Positions 35,275-43,480 of a stretch of DNA of 64,000 nt are shown here, piece after piece. The stretch's first letter is position 1, and each line of letters opens with the position of its first letter. The position numbers and the translations under genes are program-made. The notes beneath the pieces are model-generated. The model saw only the letters and a list, made by a program, of their open reading frames with translations. It was not told the DNA's origin and did not search any database. The DNA is from Bosea vaviloviae (lineage in GTDB: Bacteria; Pseudomonadota; Alphaproteobacteria; Rhizobiales; Beijerinckiaceae): positions 2,781,001-2,845,000 of the forward strand of contig NZ_CP017147.1 of the NCBI RefSeq assembly GCF_001741865.1, read 5' to 3'.

Positions 35275-35495
35275 AAAAAGCGCAGCGCAGGCCGCTTCCT
35301 TCTCCCCTCGGGGGAGAAGGTGGCCCGGCGAAGCCGGGTCGGATGAGGGAAGGAACCGCGACGCGGCAAGACTTCCCTCATCCGTCAGCGCTTCGCGCTG
35401 CCACCTTCTCCCCACGCATGTCGGATGTTTCCGACATGCGCACTTGGGTGCCCATCTCGGGCAAGCCCGAGATGGGTGGGAGAAGGGAGGGAGCA
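35275..35495. repeat. Composite palindromic repeats between nrtD and nirA
   Basis: Inverted CCTTCTCCC/GGGAGAAGG elements enclose GGTGGCCCGGCGAAGCCGGG, CGTCAGCGCTTCGCGCTGCC, the palindrome CGCATGTCGGATGTTTCCGACATGCG and CCCATCTCGGGCAAGCCCGAGATGGG. The terminal AGAAGGGAGGG serves as the likely ribosome-binding site of nirA. The whole 238-bp gap is repeat sequence. Confidence 0.75.
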
Positions 35496-35499
35496 CGCC

Positions 35500-37296
35500 A
35501 TGAGCGACGATTTCAGCCCGGACCAGAAGCGCTATCTCGAAGGCTTCATGAGCGGCATGCAGTCCGCGCGCGCGGCGCGTGGGCTTGGCCCGCTCGGCGG
35601 GGCTGCAGGTGCTGGCGCCGCAGCGCCGGCCGGCCCCGACAAGGAGCATCAGGAGGCGCAGGCGCGCATCGTCTCCGGCGGCGGCAAACTCGTTGATCAG
35701 GAGAAGTGGAAGGCGGCCGAGCACCCCTTCGACGCCTATGCCCGCTTCAAGGCGCAGGCCGAGGCCGGCACCTATCCCAAGCCTGAGGACAATTTCCGCT
35801 GGCGCTATCACGGCCTGTTCTACGTGGCTCCGGCGCAGAACAGCTATATGTGCCGCCTGCGCATTCCCAACGGCATCCTGAAGGCCTGGCAGTTCGAAGG
35901 CGTCGCCGATCTCGCGGAAAAGCTCTGCGGCCCCTATGCCCATGTCACCACCCGCGCCAATCTGCAGGTCCGCGAGATCAGCGCCGAGAATGCGCCGCTG
36001 CTGCTCGAAGGGCTCGCCGATCTCGGCCTCACCGCCAAGGGCTCCGGCGCCGACAACATCCGCAACGTCACCGGCTCGGCTACGGCCGGCATCGACCCGC
36101 TCGAACTGCTCGATACGCGTCCCCATGCCCGCGCCTGGCACCACCACATCCTGAACGACCGCTCGCTCTATGGCCTGCCGCGCAAGTTCAACGTCGCCTT
36201 TGACGGCGCGGGGTCGATCGCGACGCTGGAGGACACCAACGATATCGGCTTCCAGGCGATAGAACTGGGCGAAGGCGCCAGTTTCGAAGGCCAGCCCATC
36301 GAGCCCGGCATCTGGTATCGCCTGGCGCTGGGCGGCATCACCGGCCATCACGACCTCGCCCGCGACACCGGCGTCATCGTCGCGCCATCTGACGCCGTCG
36401 CTGTCGCCGACGCGATCGTGCGCGTCTTCATCGCCAATGGAAACCGCACCGACCGCAACAAGTCGCGCTTGAAATATGTGCTCGATGCCTGGGGCTTCGA
36501 GAAATTCCTCGCCGCGGTCGAGGACAAGCTCGGGCGCAAGCTGGTCCGGGTCGATGCGAGCCTGGTGAAGCCGCGCCCGGTCTATGACCGCCTCGCCCAT
36601 ATCGGCGTGCACAAGCAGGTCCAGGCCGGCTTGAACTGGGTCGGCGTGGCGCTGCCGGTCGGCAAGCTCACCGTGGCGCAGATGCGCGTCATCGCTTCGA
36701 TCGCCAAGAGTTGCGGCGATGGCGATATCCGCCTGACCGTCTGGCAGAACCTGCTGATCTCGGGCGTGCCGGACGCGAAGGTCGAGGATGTCGTCGCCAA
36801 TCTCCAGGCGATCGGCCTCTCCGCCGAAACCTCGATCCTGCGCGCGGGGCTGATCGCCTGCACGGGCGCGACGGGCTGCAAATTCGCCGCCGCCCACACC
36901 AAGGAGGATGCGCTCGCCATTGCCGCCCATTGCGAGCCGCGCATCACGCTGGAGACGCCGGTCAACATCCACCTGACCGGCTGCCACCACTCCTGCGCCC
37001 AGCATTATATCGGCGATATCGGCCTGATCGGCGCCAAGGTTCCGGTCAATGAAGAGGGCGACACCGTGCCCGGCTACGATCTGCTCGTGGGCGGCGGCTA
37101 TGGCGTCGATGGCGGCATGGCGCGGCCCTTCCGCGAGAAGGTCAAGGCGGAGGATGCTCCGGCGCTGGTCGAGGCGGTCCTACGCACCTGGCAGGTTCAT
37201 CGCGCCGCGCCCGACGAAAGCTTCGTCGCCTTCGCCCGCCGCCACGAGATCGAGGCGTTGCAGGCACTGGTCGCGCAAACCGGAGACGCGGCATGA
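35500..37296 (+). CDS. nirA: Ferredoxin-type assimilatory nitrite reductase
   Basis: A 598-residue siroheme/[4Fe-4S] reductase that converts nitrite to ammonium with six electrons. It has the two-fold nitrite/sulfite reductase repeat. Cluster and siroheme ligands appear in ACTGATGCKFAAAHT (Cys near 453 and 459) and TGCHHSCAQHYIGDIG (Cys near 493 and 497). HVTTRANLQVREI and GVGCAN-like segments around NVTGSATAGIDPLE fit NirA. It replaces NirBD, which is absent here. A sulfite reductase role is the alternative, but the cluster context favours nitrite. The start at 35500 follows GGGAGGG from the repeat. Confidence 0.92.
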   Translation: MSDDFSPDQKRYLEGFMSGMQSARAARGLGPLGGAAGAGAAAPAGPDKEHQEAQARIVSGGGKLVDQEKWKAAEHPFDAYARFKAQAEAGTYPKPEDNFRWRYHGLFYVAPAQNSYMCRLRIPNGILKAWQFEGVADLAEKLCGPYAHVTTRANLQVREISAENAPLLLEGLADLGLTAKGSGADNIRNVTGSATAGIDPLELLDTRPHARAWHHHILNDRSLYGLPRKFNVAFDGAGSIATLEDTNDIGFQAIELGEGASFEGQPIEPGIWYRLALGGITGHHDLARDTGVIVAPSDAVAVADAIVRVFIANGNRTDRNKSRLKYVLDAWGFEKFLAAVEDKLGRKLVRVDASLVKPRPVYDRLAHIGVHKQVQAGLNWVGVALPVGKLTVAQMRVIASIAKSCGDGDIRLTVWQNLLISGVPDAKVEDVVANLQAIGLSAETSILRAGLIACTGATGCKFAAAHTKEDALAIAAHCEPRITLETPVNIHLTGCHHSCAQHYIGDIGLIGAKVPVNEEGDTVPGYDLLVGGGYGVDGGMARPFREKVKAEDAPALVEAVLRTWQVHRAAPDESFVAFARRHEIEALQALVAQTGDAA

Positions 37297-37313
37297 GCCC
37301 GATTCTGCATAAC

Positions 37314-37406
37314 CGTCATGGTCGGCCCTGTGCCGACCATCCACGTCTTCCGCCGTCGAACTCTATGATCAAGACGTGGATGCTCGCCACAAGGGCGAGC
37401 ATGACG
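37314..37406. repeat. Palindromic repeat family 2, copy 2
   Basis: The second copy of the element at 591-683 (CGTCATGGTCGG, ACCATCCACGTCTT, AAGACGTGGATGCTCGCC, GGGCGAGCATGACG). It lies between nirA and the reductase gene and its edge adjoins the GGGGAGGGG used as ribosome-binding site. Confidence 0.8.
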
Positions 37407-37420
37407 GGGAGGGGCACCTT

Positions 37421-39004
37421 ATGACGCTCCAGTCCCCATCCCCCATCGTCCAGGTCCTGCCCGAGACCGCGCCGTTCTCCGAGGAGCAGCGCTCCTGGTT
37501 GAACGGCTTTTTCGCCGGCCTGCTTTCGCTCGACAATGCCGGCGTCACCGCGCTCTCGCCCGCCGAGAATGCCGCCGTGATGGGCGATGCCGATGACGGG
37601 GCGCCCTGGCACGACCCGGCAATGGAGATAGCGGAGCGCATGACGCTTGCCGAGGGCAAGCCTTTTCCGCGCAAGCTTTTTGCTGCCATGGCGCAGCAGG
37701 ATTGCGGCCAGTGCGGCTATGTCTGCGAGACTTACTCCGCAGCGATCGCCTCCGGGCAGGAGCCGCGCCTGAACCTCTGCGCGCCCGGCGGCAAGGATAC
37801 GCTGCGCATGCTGAAGACGCTGGTGGAGGAGGGCGGCGCGGTTCCCGCTGCATCAGCAGCCGAGGCGGCCCCGGTCGCGCCCGCCGGCCCGATCGGCCGT
37901 TCGCGCGAAAACCCGGCCATGGCGACCTTCCTCTCGCGCCGGAAACTCAATGGCGAGGGCTCGGAGAAGGAGACCTGGCATGTCGAGTTCGATCTCTCGG
38001 AATGCGGGCTCGACTACATCGTCGGCGACGCCTTCGGCATCGTCGCCCAGAACGATCCACGCTTGGCGGACGCGGTCATCGCGCTGCTCGGCGCGCGGCC
38101 GGATGCACCCGTCAACGGCAAGACGCTGCGTGAGGCGCTTGTCAGCGATTGCGCGCTCGGACCGGCGCCCGATGCGCTGTTCCAATTGATCTCCTATGTC
38201 ACGGGTGGCGAAACCCGCGCCAAGGCCAAGCGCCTGGCGGCGGGCGAGGATCCCGATGGCGATCTCGACCGGCTCGACGTGCTCGGCACCTTGCACAAAT
38301 TCGGCCAGGCGAAGCTCTCGGCCGAGGCCTTCTTCGAGGCGCTCGACCCGTTGCAGCCGCGGCTCTATTCGATCTCATCCTCGCATGTCGCCACGCCCGG
38401 CCGCATCACGCTGACGGTCGACACGGTGCGCTACAAGATCGGCACGCGCCCGCGCTGGGGCGTGGCCTCGACCTATCTCGCCGAGCGCGTCCAGCCCGGC
38501 GACAAGGTGCCGGTCTATGTCCAGCGGGCGCATGGCTTCGGCCTGCCGGAGAACCCGGCGACGCCTGTCATCATGTGCGGGCCCGGCACCGGCATCGCCC
38601 CGTTCCGCGCCTTCCTGCACGACCGCAGGGCGACGAAGGCGCCGGGCAAGAATTGGCTCTTCTTCGGCCATCAGCGCCGGGCCTCGGATTTCTTCTACGA
38701 GGACGAATTGAACGCGATGAAGCAGGAGGGCGTCCTCACCGGCCTGACCTTGGCCTGGTCGCGCGACGGCAAGGAGAAGATCTACGTTCAGGACCGCATG
38801 CGCGAGCGCGGCGCCGAGCTCTTCGCCTGGCTGGAGCAGGGCGCGCATTTCTATGTCTGCGGCGACGCCAAGCGCATGGCCAAGGATGTCGAGCGCGCGA
38901 TGGTCGATGTCGTCGCCGAGCATGGCGGGCGCTCTGCCGACGAGGCCGTGGCCTATGTCGCCGCGCTGAAGAAGGCCGGGCGCTATCAGGCCGATGTTTA
39001 TTGA
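37421..39004 (+). CDS. CysJ-like FAD reductase with an N-terminal [4Fe-4S] domain in place of flavodoxin
   Basis: A 527-residue reductase. The C-terminal 350 residues are a CysJ/ferredoxin-NADP reductase module: FAD motif RLYSISSSH, GVASTYLAERVQPGD, nucleotide site MCGPGTGIAPFRAFLHDRR, YVCGDAKRMAKDVERAM, and the terminal aromatic in RYQADVY. The FMN-binding flavodoxin domain of CysJ is missing. Instead residues about 85-130 hold a four-Cys motif (CGQCGYVCETY ... LCAPGG) of the RnfB/CODH-type FeS domain. It probably carries electrons from NADPH through FAD and the cluster to NirA, making a ferredoxin unnecessary. The first 80 residues are of unknown role. Confidence 0.87.
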   Translation: MTLQSPSPIVQVLPETAPFSEEQRSWLNGFFAGLLSLDNAGVTALSPAENAAVMGDADDGAPWHDPAMEIAERMTLAEGKPFPRKLFAAMAQQDCGQCGYVCETYSAAIASGQEPRLNLCAPGGKDTLRMLKTLVEEGGAVPAASAAEAAPVAPAGPIGRSRENPAMATFLSRRKLNGEGSEKETWHVEFDLSECGLDYIVGDAFGIVAQNDPRLADAVIALLGARPDAPVNGKTLREALVSDCALGPAPDALFQLISYVTGGETRAKAKRLAAGEDPDGDLDRLDVLGTLHKFGQAKLSAEAFFEALDPLQPRLYSISSSHVATPGRITLTVDTVRYKIGTRPRWGVASTYLAERVQPGDKVPVYVQRAHGFGLPENPATPVIMCGPGTGIAPFRAFLHDRRATKAPGKNWLFFGHQRRASDFFYEDELNAMKQEGVLTGLTLAWSRDGKEKIYVQDRMRERGAELFAWLEQGAHFYVCGDAKRMAKDVERAMVDVVAEHGGRSADEAVAYVAALKKAGRYQADVY

Positions 39005-39638
39005 AGCCAGGCGGACGCATCTTCGTCCCCCGATCCGCGCGCATCTGTGAACGGCCGTCTATGTGACGGCCGTTCACAGATGCGTGCAGCCCTGATTCCG
39101 GACAGGCGTGGTCGTCCTGGACAGGCGGCGGCGTGCAGTCGCGCGCCCTCCGATGGCCCCGGCGCTTCATCTTGCTCAACCCAAGATGGCGGCTCGTTTC
39201 CCTGCGCAAACAGCACGTTCCAGCATCCTGCTCTAACTCTTCGATGAGAGGCGGATTCAGATTTCAGCTGGGAACACAACGTGATCCCAGCTGAAATCAT
39301 CCGGTTTTAAGCGCGGTGAATAAGCAGGCCGCGAGCATAATTGTAACAATGTAACGATTTGAATATCGTTCGAACTCGGCTCGCGAGTAATCGCCCTGGC
39401 AAAGCCCGTGTGGAAATCTCCGATTCGTTACGGAAACCGGGACATGCTCCTGACGATCCAAAATGGAACAGACAGGCTCTGCTTATGTTACGATAGCTAA
39501 CGACCGTTCAATCAGGGGTCTATCTATCTTTGACCACCGATTTTAGCATTGTTCTAAAGTGGTGTTGTCGTGATTGATTCGAGACAGGGTAGCGGCGCAG
39601 ATGCCGCGAAGCGCGTCGACACTGGATCGGGGGGTCCA
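39005..39638. other. 634-bp intergenic region
   Basis: It contains the hairpin at 39040-39084 and a second one with 14-bp arms 39260-39273 and 39285-39298 (TTTCAGCTGGGA/TCCCAGCTGAAA, loop 11). From about 39310 it becomes AT-richer and presumably holds the promoter of the PAS-HTH gene. I see no convincing coding sequence. Confidence 0.6.
39040..39084. terminator. Long perfect hairpin after the nitrate cluster
   Basis: Arms 39040-39059 and 39065-39084 are perfectly complementary over 20 bp with a 5-nt loop, 36 bp past the reductase stop. No T-run follows, so it may be a 3'-end stabiliser or part of a repeat instead of an intrinsic terminator. Confidence 0.5.
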
Positions 39639-40661
39639 ATGCTGGCATTCTTCAACGAAGACGAGAGTTTCGGTGAAACCCTGCGTTTCATCGAGGAGCG
39701 GATTCCGCTTGGCATTTTCTCGATGGCGCTGCCGTCGCGCAAGGTGCGCTGGTCGGCCGGCATGTTCCGGTTGCTGGGCCTCGACCCGGCAACGCATCAG
39801 CCCTCCGAAGAGATGTTCCATGCGCTGATTCACCCGGCGGATTTCGGTCCGCGGGCCGAGATCGAACTGATCTTGCGCAACGCCATGCCGCTCCACCGCG
39901 ATATTCGGATCCTCAACCCGAAAGGGCAGCTGCGCTGGGTGAGGGTCAATGCCGAGTTCCTGCTGGACGATCGCGGCAGGCCGCATCGCTTGATCGGCTC
40001 CTTCCTCGACATATCGGCCGAATACGAGGCGCGGCAGTTGATCAAGGCGAGCCAGCGGCGCTTCGATGCGATGGCGGCCGCCTGCACCCCAGTCTGGTGG
40101 AGCGCCGGGCCGGATGGGCGCATCGAATGGCTCGAGGGCTGGGAGGAGCTGACGGGGCAGGGTCTCGAACAGAGCCGTGATTGGGGCTGGGTCGAGATGC
40201 TCCACCCCGACGATGCGGAACGCGTCGTCGCCGAGCGCAAGAAGGCGCTCGCGGCCGGCGGAGTATGCGAGATCGATATGCGCGTTCGCTTGCTCAGCGG
40301 GAGCTATCGCTGGGTGCGCGCGCGCAGCATTCCTGTCCGTGACGAGGCCGGCGAGATCACCGAATGGGTCGGCGGCTGCATCGACATCCACGCCAGCAAG
40401 GAGGGGCCCGCGCCAGGCCGCGCGACAGGGGGGCTCAGCGGCGCCCAGATCCGCGGCGGGCGCGGTATTGTCAATTGGTCGGTCAAGCAGCTCTCGGAAG
40501 CGGCGGGCGTACCCGTCTCGACCATCCGAAGGATCGAGGAGTTCGACGGTTTTGTTGGCGCGCATGCGTGCGCGGTCGAAAAAATCCATCAAGCGCTCGT
40601 GCGTGCGGGGGCAAATTTTGTCACTCCGCCGGACGGCAAGCCGGCTGTGCGCCCGGCCTGA
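39639..40661 (+). CDS. PAS-PAS-HTH one-component regulator
   Basis: A 340-residue soluble protein. Two PAS_3-type domains follow each other (about residues 20-125 with LIHPADFGPRAEIELIL and LRWVRVNAEFLLDDRGRP; about 140-255 with MLHPDDAERVV and YRWVRARSIPVRDEAGEI). The C-terminal 75 residues form an XRE-like helix-turn-helix (LSGAQIRGGRGIVNWSVKQL, SEAAGVPVSTIRRIEEFDG). No kinase or receiver domain is present, so sensing and DNA binding appear joined in one chain. The ATG at 39639 follows GGGGGG; a GTG at 39570 would add 23 residues. The ligand and targets are unknown. Confidence 0.82.
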   Translation: MLAFFNEDESFGETLRFIEERIPLGIFSMALPSRKVRWSAGMFRLLGLDPATHQPSEEMFHALIHPADFGPRAEIELILRNAMPLHRDIRILNPKGQLRWVRVNAEFLLDDRGRPHRLIGSFLDISAEYEARQLIKASQRRFDAMAAACTPVWWSAGPDGRIEWLEGWEELTGQGLEQSRDWGWVEMLHPDDAERVVAERKKALAAGGVCEIDMRVRLLSGSYRWVRARSIPVRDEAGEITEWVGGCIDIHASKEGPAPGRATGGLSGAQIRGGRGIVNWSVKQLSEAAGVPVSTIRRIEEFDGFVGAHACAVEKIHQALVRAGANFVTPPDGKPAVRPA

Positions 40662-40871
40662 GGCCTGCGCGGTCCTGCTCGACCGTATTCCGAGCAAATT
40701 TCGCGCATTACGTGTATTTTCGACCAGACATTTAGCGCAAAAATTGCTCGAACCAGCCCCAAATGGACGGAGCGGGCTGCAAAGATGGTAAATAGCTCGT
40801 CAACGTCCTGAGCCTAGCCTGTTCTCGTAGGCTGCTGTCGTCTCAACAAAGCAGCCATTCGGGGGACTGAC

Positions 40872-41204
40872 ATGGCGACAAAATCCTTGGTGAAGCACCC
40901 TGGTGCTACGGAGGCGCGGTCGCATGGTGGCGAGGCCGGCGTTGCTGCCTGGCTGTCGGCGAATGCGACTATGGCGCATAACGAGCTGCACGGGCTGGCG
41001 ATGCTGTCGCAGGCGCAATGCGAAACGGCGGACTATGTCGCCGAACTGGCGCAGTCTCTGGCGATCCTGACCGGCAAGAGCGGCCTGCGCTCCCTGGCGG
41101 ATGTCCTGAACATCGTCGCTCGTGAGGCCGACGTGATGGCCAAGACGGGCTTTGCGATCCTTGACGAAGCGCGCGAGGAGCGGCAGCGCTCGGAGGCGGT
41201 TTAG
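40872..41204 (+). CDS. Small helical protein, unknown function
   Basis: A 110-residue soluble, mostly helical protein (MLSQAQCETADYVAELAQSL, AILTGKSGLRSLADVLNIVA). GGGGGAC precedes the ATG. The helical pattern with polar and Ala-rich faces recalls phasin-like proteins, but I would not assign that. It stands alone between the PAS-HTH gene and a repeat-bearing gap. Confidence 0.6.
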   Translation: MATKSLVKHPGATEARSHGGEAGVAAWLSANATMAHNELHGLAMLSQAQCETADYVAELAQSLAILTGKSGLRSLADVLNIVAREADVMAKTGFAILDEAREERQRSEAV

Positions 41205-41601
41205 CATAGCTTCGCGGGTCGGGGCGGGCTTTGCGCGCGATGGGCATAGCAGGGCTCAAACCCGGTAAAGCAGCCTCGGTGTCCGGTGGACTCCCCTGGC
41301 TTCGGCCCCGCCATCGGCTCGGCTCTATCGACGACAGCAACCGCCAGCCACAGGCTGGAGCGCGGCCGTTCAAATCCCTGCTGGTCCTGCGGGCGGATCT
41401 GCGCCCGCTCGGCCGCTCCCGGCACTGGCGCGGCCACCGCAGGCTGATCCGCCAGCGGGAACGCCGTTAGTGCATTTTCTGTTCAGCTTGCCCCTCATTG
41501 CGAGGAGCGTTAGCGACGAAGCAATCCAGGAGGGCTCGCTCTACGCCTCCTGGATTGCTTCGCTGCGCTCGCAATGACGGTGTAGCCCACTCCCGGAAGC
41601 C
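41205..41601. other. 397-bp intergenic region
   Basis: It holds a family 1 repeat at 41494-41579. An open frame of 79 codons at 41231-41470 is Arg-rich and has no ribosome-binding site, so I do not call it. Nothing else is recognised. Confidence 0.5.
41494..41579. repeat. Palindromic repeat family 1, copy 5
   Basis: A full copy (CTCATTGCGAGGAGCG to GCTCGCAATGACG) just beyond the stop codon of the minus-strand RpiR gene. Confidence 0.85.
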
Positions 41602-42510
41602 TCAATACCGCTTGGTCGAGAGCACGTCGAAGGTCTTGCCGATCGTCGCCAGGGCCTTGTCGTAATCGGCCAGCGACAGGCAGGCGATCAGCGCGTCGAT
41701 GATGGCGAGCTGGGCGATGCGGCTGGTCATCGCCTCCGTGCGGAACTGGGTTTCGCGCGCCATGGTGTGCAGCACGATATCGGCATGGGCGAGCAGCGGC
41801 GACTTGCCGAAATTGGTGATGCAGATCGTCGTCGCGCCGGCCTCCTTGGCGAGCTTGGTCGCCGTCACGGTCTCATGCGTGCTGCCGGAATGGGAGATGG
41901 TGATGACAGCCACATCCGGCCCGGTCAGCGAGGCGCTGATCGCCTGGACATGGGAATCGACCACCACCTTGGCCTCGACGCCGATGCGCAGCAGGCGGTA
42001 ATTCGCGTCCTCCGCGATCGGGGCGGCGCTGCCGATGCCGTAGAGCTCGACGCGTCGCGCTTTCAGGATCGCGGCGACGGCCCGCTCCATCGCGCCGGTG
42101 TCGAGCGCCTTCATGGTGTCGTGCAGCGCCTGGAGATCGCTGCGGAAGATCTTTTCGATCACCGTGCCGGTGTCGTCGCTGCGGGCAAGATCCTCATGGA
42201 TGAACTGGACCGGCTGCACCAAATCGCGCGCCAGCGCGATCTTGACCTGCTGGAAGCCGCGCGCGCCGAGCTGCTGGCACAGCGAGATGACGCTGCCTTC
42301 GCTGGCGCCGGTGCGCTCGGCGACTTCCGTGACCGACATGTGCACCACCTCGCCGGCATGGGCGACGAAGAAATCGGCGATGCGGGCGGCGGTCGGCGGC
42401 AGGTTGGCGCGCAGCGCCTGCAGACGATCGAGCGCACCCTCCAACCCTTGGGATGATGGGCTCTTGCGGATCTCTGCAGATTTGGAGGCGGGCTGCTTTG
42501 CGGTGGTCAT
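41602..42510 (-). CDS. MurR/RpiR-family regulator
   Basis: A 302-residue regulator with an N-terminal helix-turn-helix (MSVTEVAERTGASEGSVISL, CQQLGARGFQQVKIALARDL). A C-terminal SIS sugar-phosphate-binding domain follows (RRVELYGIGSAAPIAEDANY, VAVITISHSGSTHETV). It overlaps the HAD hydrolase gene by 4 nt and is the second gene of a minus-strand pair divergent from a peptide-type ABC importer. RpiR proteins usually sense phosphorylated sugars or amino sugars, so the imported compound may be a glycoside or glycopeptide; that is inference. Candidate operators lie at 43306-43357. Confidence 0.92.
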   Translation of the reverse strand: MTTAKQPASKSAEIRKSPSSQGLEGALDRLQALRANLPPTAARIADFFVAHAGEVVHMSVTEVAERTGASEGSVISLCQQLGARGFQQVKIALARDLVQPVQFIHEDLARSDDTGTVIEKIFRSDLQALHDTMKALDTGAMERAVAAILKARRVELYGIGSAAPIAEDANYRLLRIGVEAKVVVDSHVQAISASLTGPDVAVITISHSGSTHETVTATKLAKEAGATTICITNFGKSPLLAHADIVLHTMARETQFRTEAMTSRIAQLAIIDALIACLSLADYDKALATIGKTFDVLSTKRY

Positions 42511-43307
42511 GCGCTCAAGGCCAATAGGCTGGCGCTCTCATGCTGGGGCGGGGCGCTTCCCAGAAGCGGGAACACCCCGTCGCGGATCTCGAAATAGCGC
42601 AGGCCGAAGCGCCGCGCACCCTCGCCGTCGGTCGCCGGATTGTCGCCGACCATCACGACGGCGCGCTTGGGCAATTTGAGCAGGGCAAGCCCGGCCTCGA
42701 ACAAGGCGGGCTCGGGCTTGCCGATGACGCGGTGTGGCACCGGGCCGGTGCAGGCAAGCAGAGCCGCCAGCAGCGCGCCGGTCTCCGGCACGATCGCACC
42801 ATCGGGGCCGGGATGGACGAGGTCGGGATTGGCGGCGACGAGCTCGGCGCCGTCGCGCACCGCATTGGCCGCGATCGTCAGGCGCTCATAGGAGAACTGC
42901 CGGTCGCGGCCGAGGAAGACGATGTCGGGTCGTGTCTGCACCGGCACGAGCCCCTGGTCGCGCGCATGGGCCATCAGGCTCTTGCTCGCCATCATATAGA
43001 TGCGGGCGCGCGGCAGGCGCAGCGCGATCTCGTCGAGCGCTGTCGTTCCCGCAAGCACGATGCGGCGCTGAGCGACCGCCAGGCCAAGCCGCTTCAGGCC
43101 GCGCGACAGCTCCAGCGGCGTATGCTCGGCGTCGTTGGAGACGATGACGAAACGCCCCTCCAGCGCCTCGAGGAAGGCGCTCGCGCCCGGCAGCGCCTGC
43201 TGGCCGCGCACCAGGGTTCCGTCGAGATCGACGAGACAACCGTGAACATCCCGAAGCGAGCCCATCGCGCGAATCTCAAAATCTGCCAGCCGGATGTTTG
43301 AATCCAT
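42507..43307 (-). CDS. HAD-IIA (NagD-like) phosphatase
   Basis: A 266-residue HAD hydrolase. Motif I is CLVDLDGTLVRGQ (nucleophile DxD), motif II lies in FVIVSNDAEHTP, the Lys motif is VIGKPEPALFEAG and motif III VVMVGDNPATDGEGARRFG. The cap is of the C2 (NagD/4-nitrophenylphosphatase) type. The substrate is a phospho-sugar or nucleotide by analogy. ATG at 43307 is used; no clear ribosome-binding site is visible and 43265 is an alternative. It is the first gene of the pair with the RpiR regulator. Confidence 0.88.
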   Translation of the reverse strand: MDSNIRLADFEIRAMGSLRDVHGCLVDLDGTLVRGQQALPGASAFLEALEGRFVIVSNDAEHTPLELSRGLKRLGLAVAQRRIVLAGTTALDEIALRLPRARIYMMASKSLMAHARDQGLVPVQTRPDIVFLGRDRQFSYERLTIAANAVRDGAELVAANPDLVHPGPDGAIVPETGALLAALLACTGPVPHRVIGKPEPALFEAGLALLKLPKRAVVMVGDNPATDGEGARRFGLRYFEIRDGVFPLLGSAPPQHESASLLALSA

Positions 43308-43357
43308 GAACTGAGATAAGCTCAGTGTCAAACTGGATACTTACTGAGCTAAGTTCA
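43306..43357. promoter_or_regulatory. Repeated TGAACT..CTCAGT operators in the divergent promoter
   Basis: TGAACTGAGATAAGCTCAGT (43307-43326; internal inverted ACTGAG/CTCAGT) and, on the opposite strand, TGAACTTAGCTCAGT (43343-43357) are two related sites facing each other. They lie between the HAD/RpiR pair and the ABC transporter genes and are good candidates for RpiR binding. The first overlaps the proposed HAD start codon. Confidence 0.55.
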
Positions 43358-43480
43358 TCGTCCTGTCATGAAGCGCTGCCACCACATTGCCATCGCATCA
43401 AGGGCCCAGGGCAGCAAAGCCTAGAGCGGAAGCCTGGCAATGAGCGCGATGTCCCGTGGCGACCCAGGCAGGGGGAAGAC

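Noticed and set aside
37421..39004. Standard CysJ sulfite reductase flavoprotein
   Set aside because: The flavodoxin-like FMN domain is missing and a four-Cys cluster motif is present; the neighbour is a nitrite reductase in a nitrate cluster.
41231..41470. 79-codon open frame between the small helical protein and the RpiR gene
   Set aside because: No ribosome-binding site, Arg-rich composition, no family; more likely noncoding.
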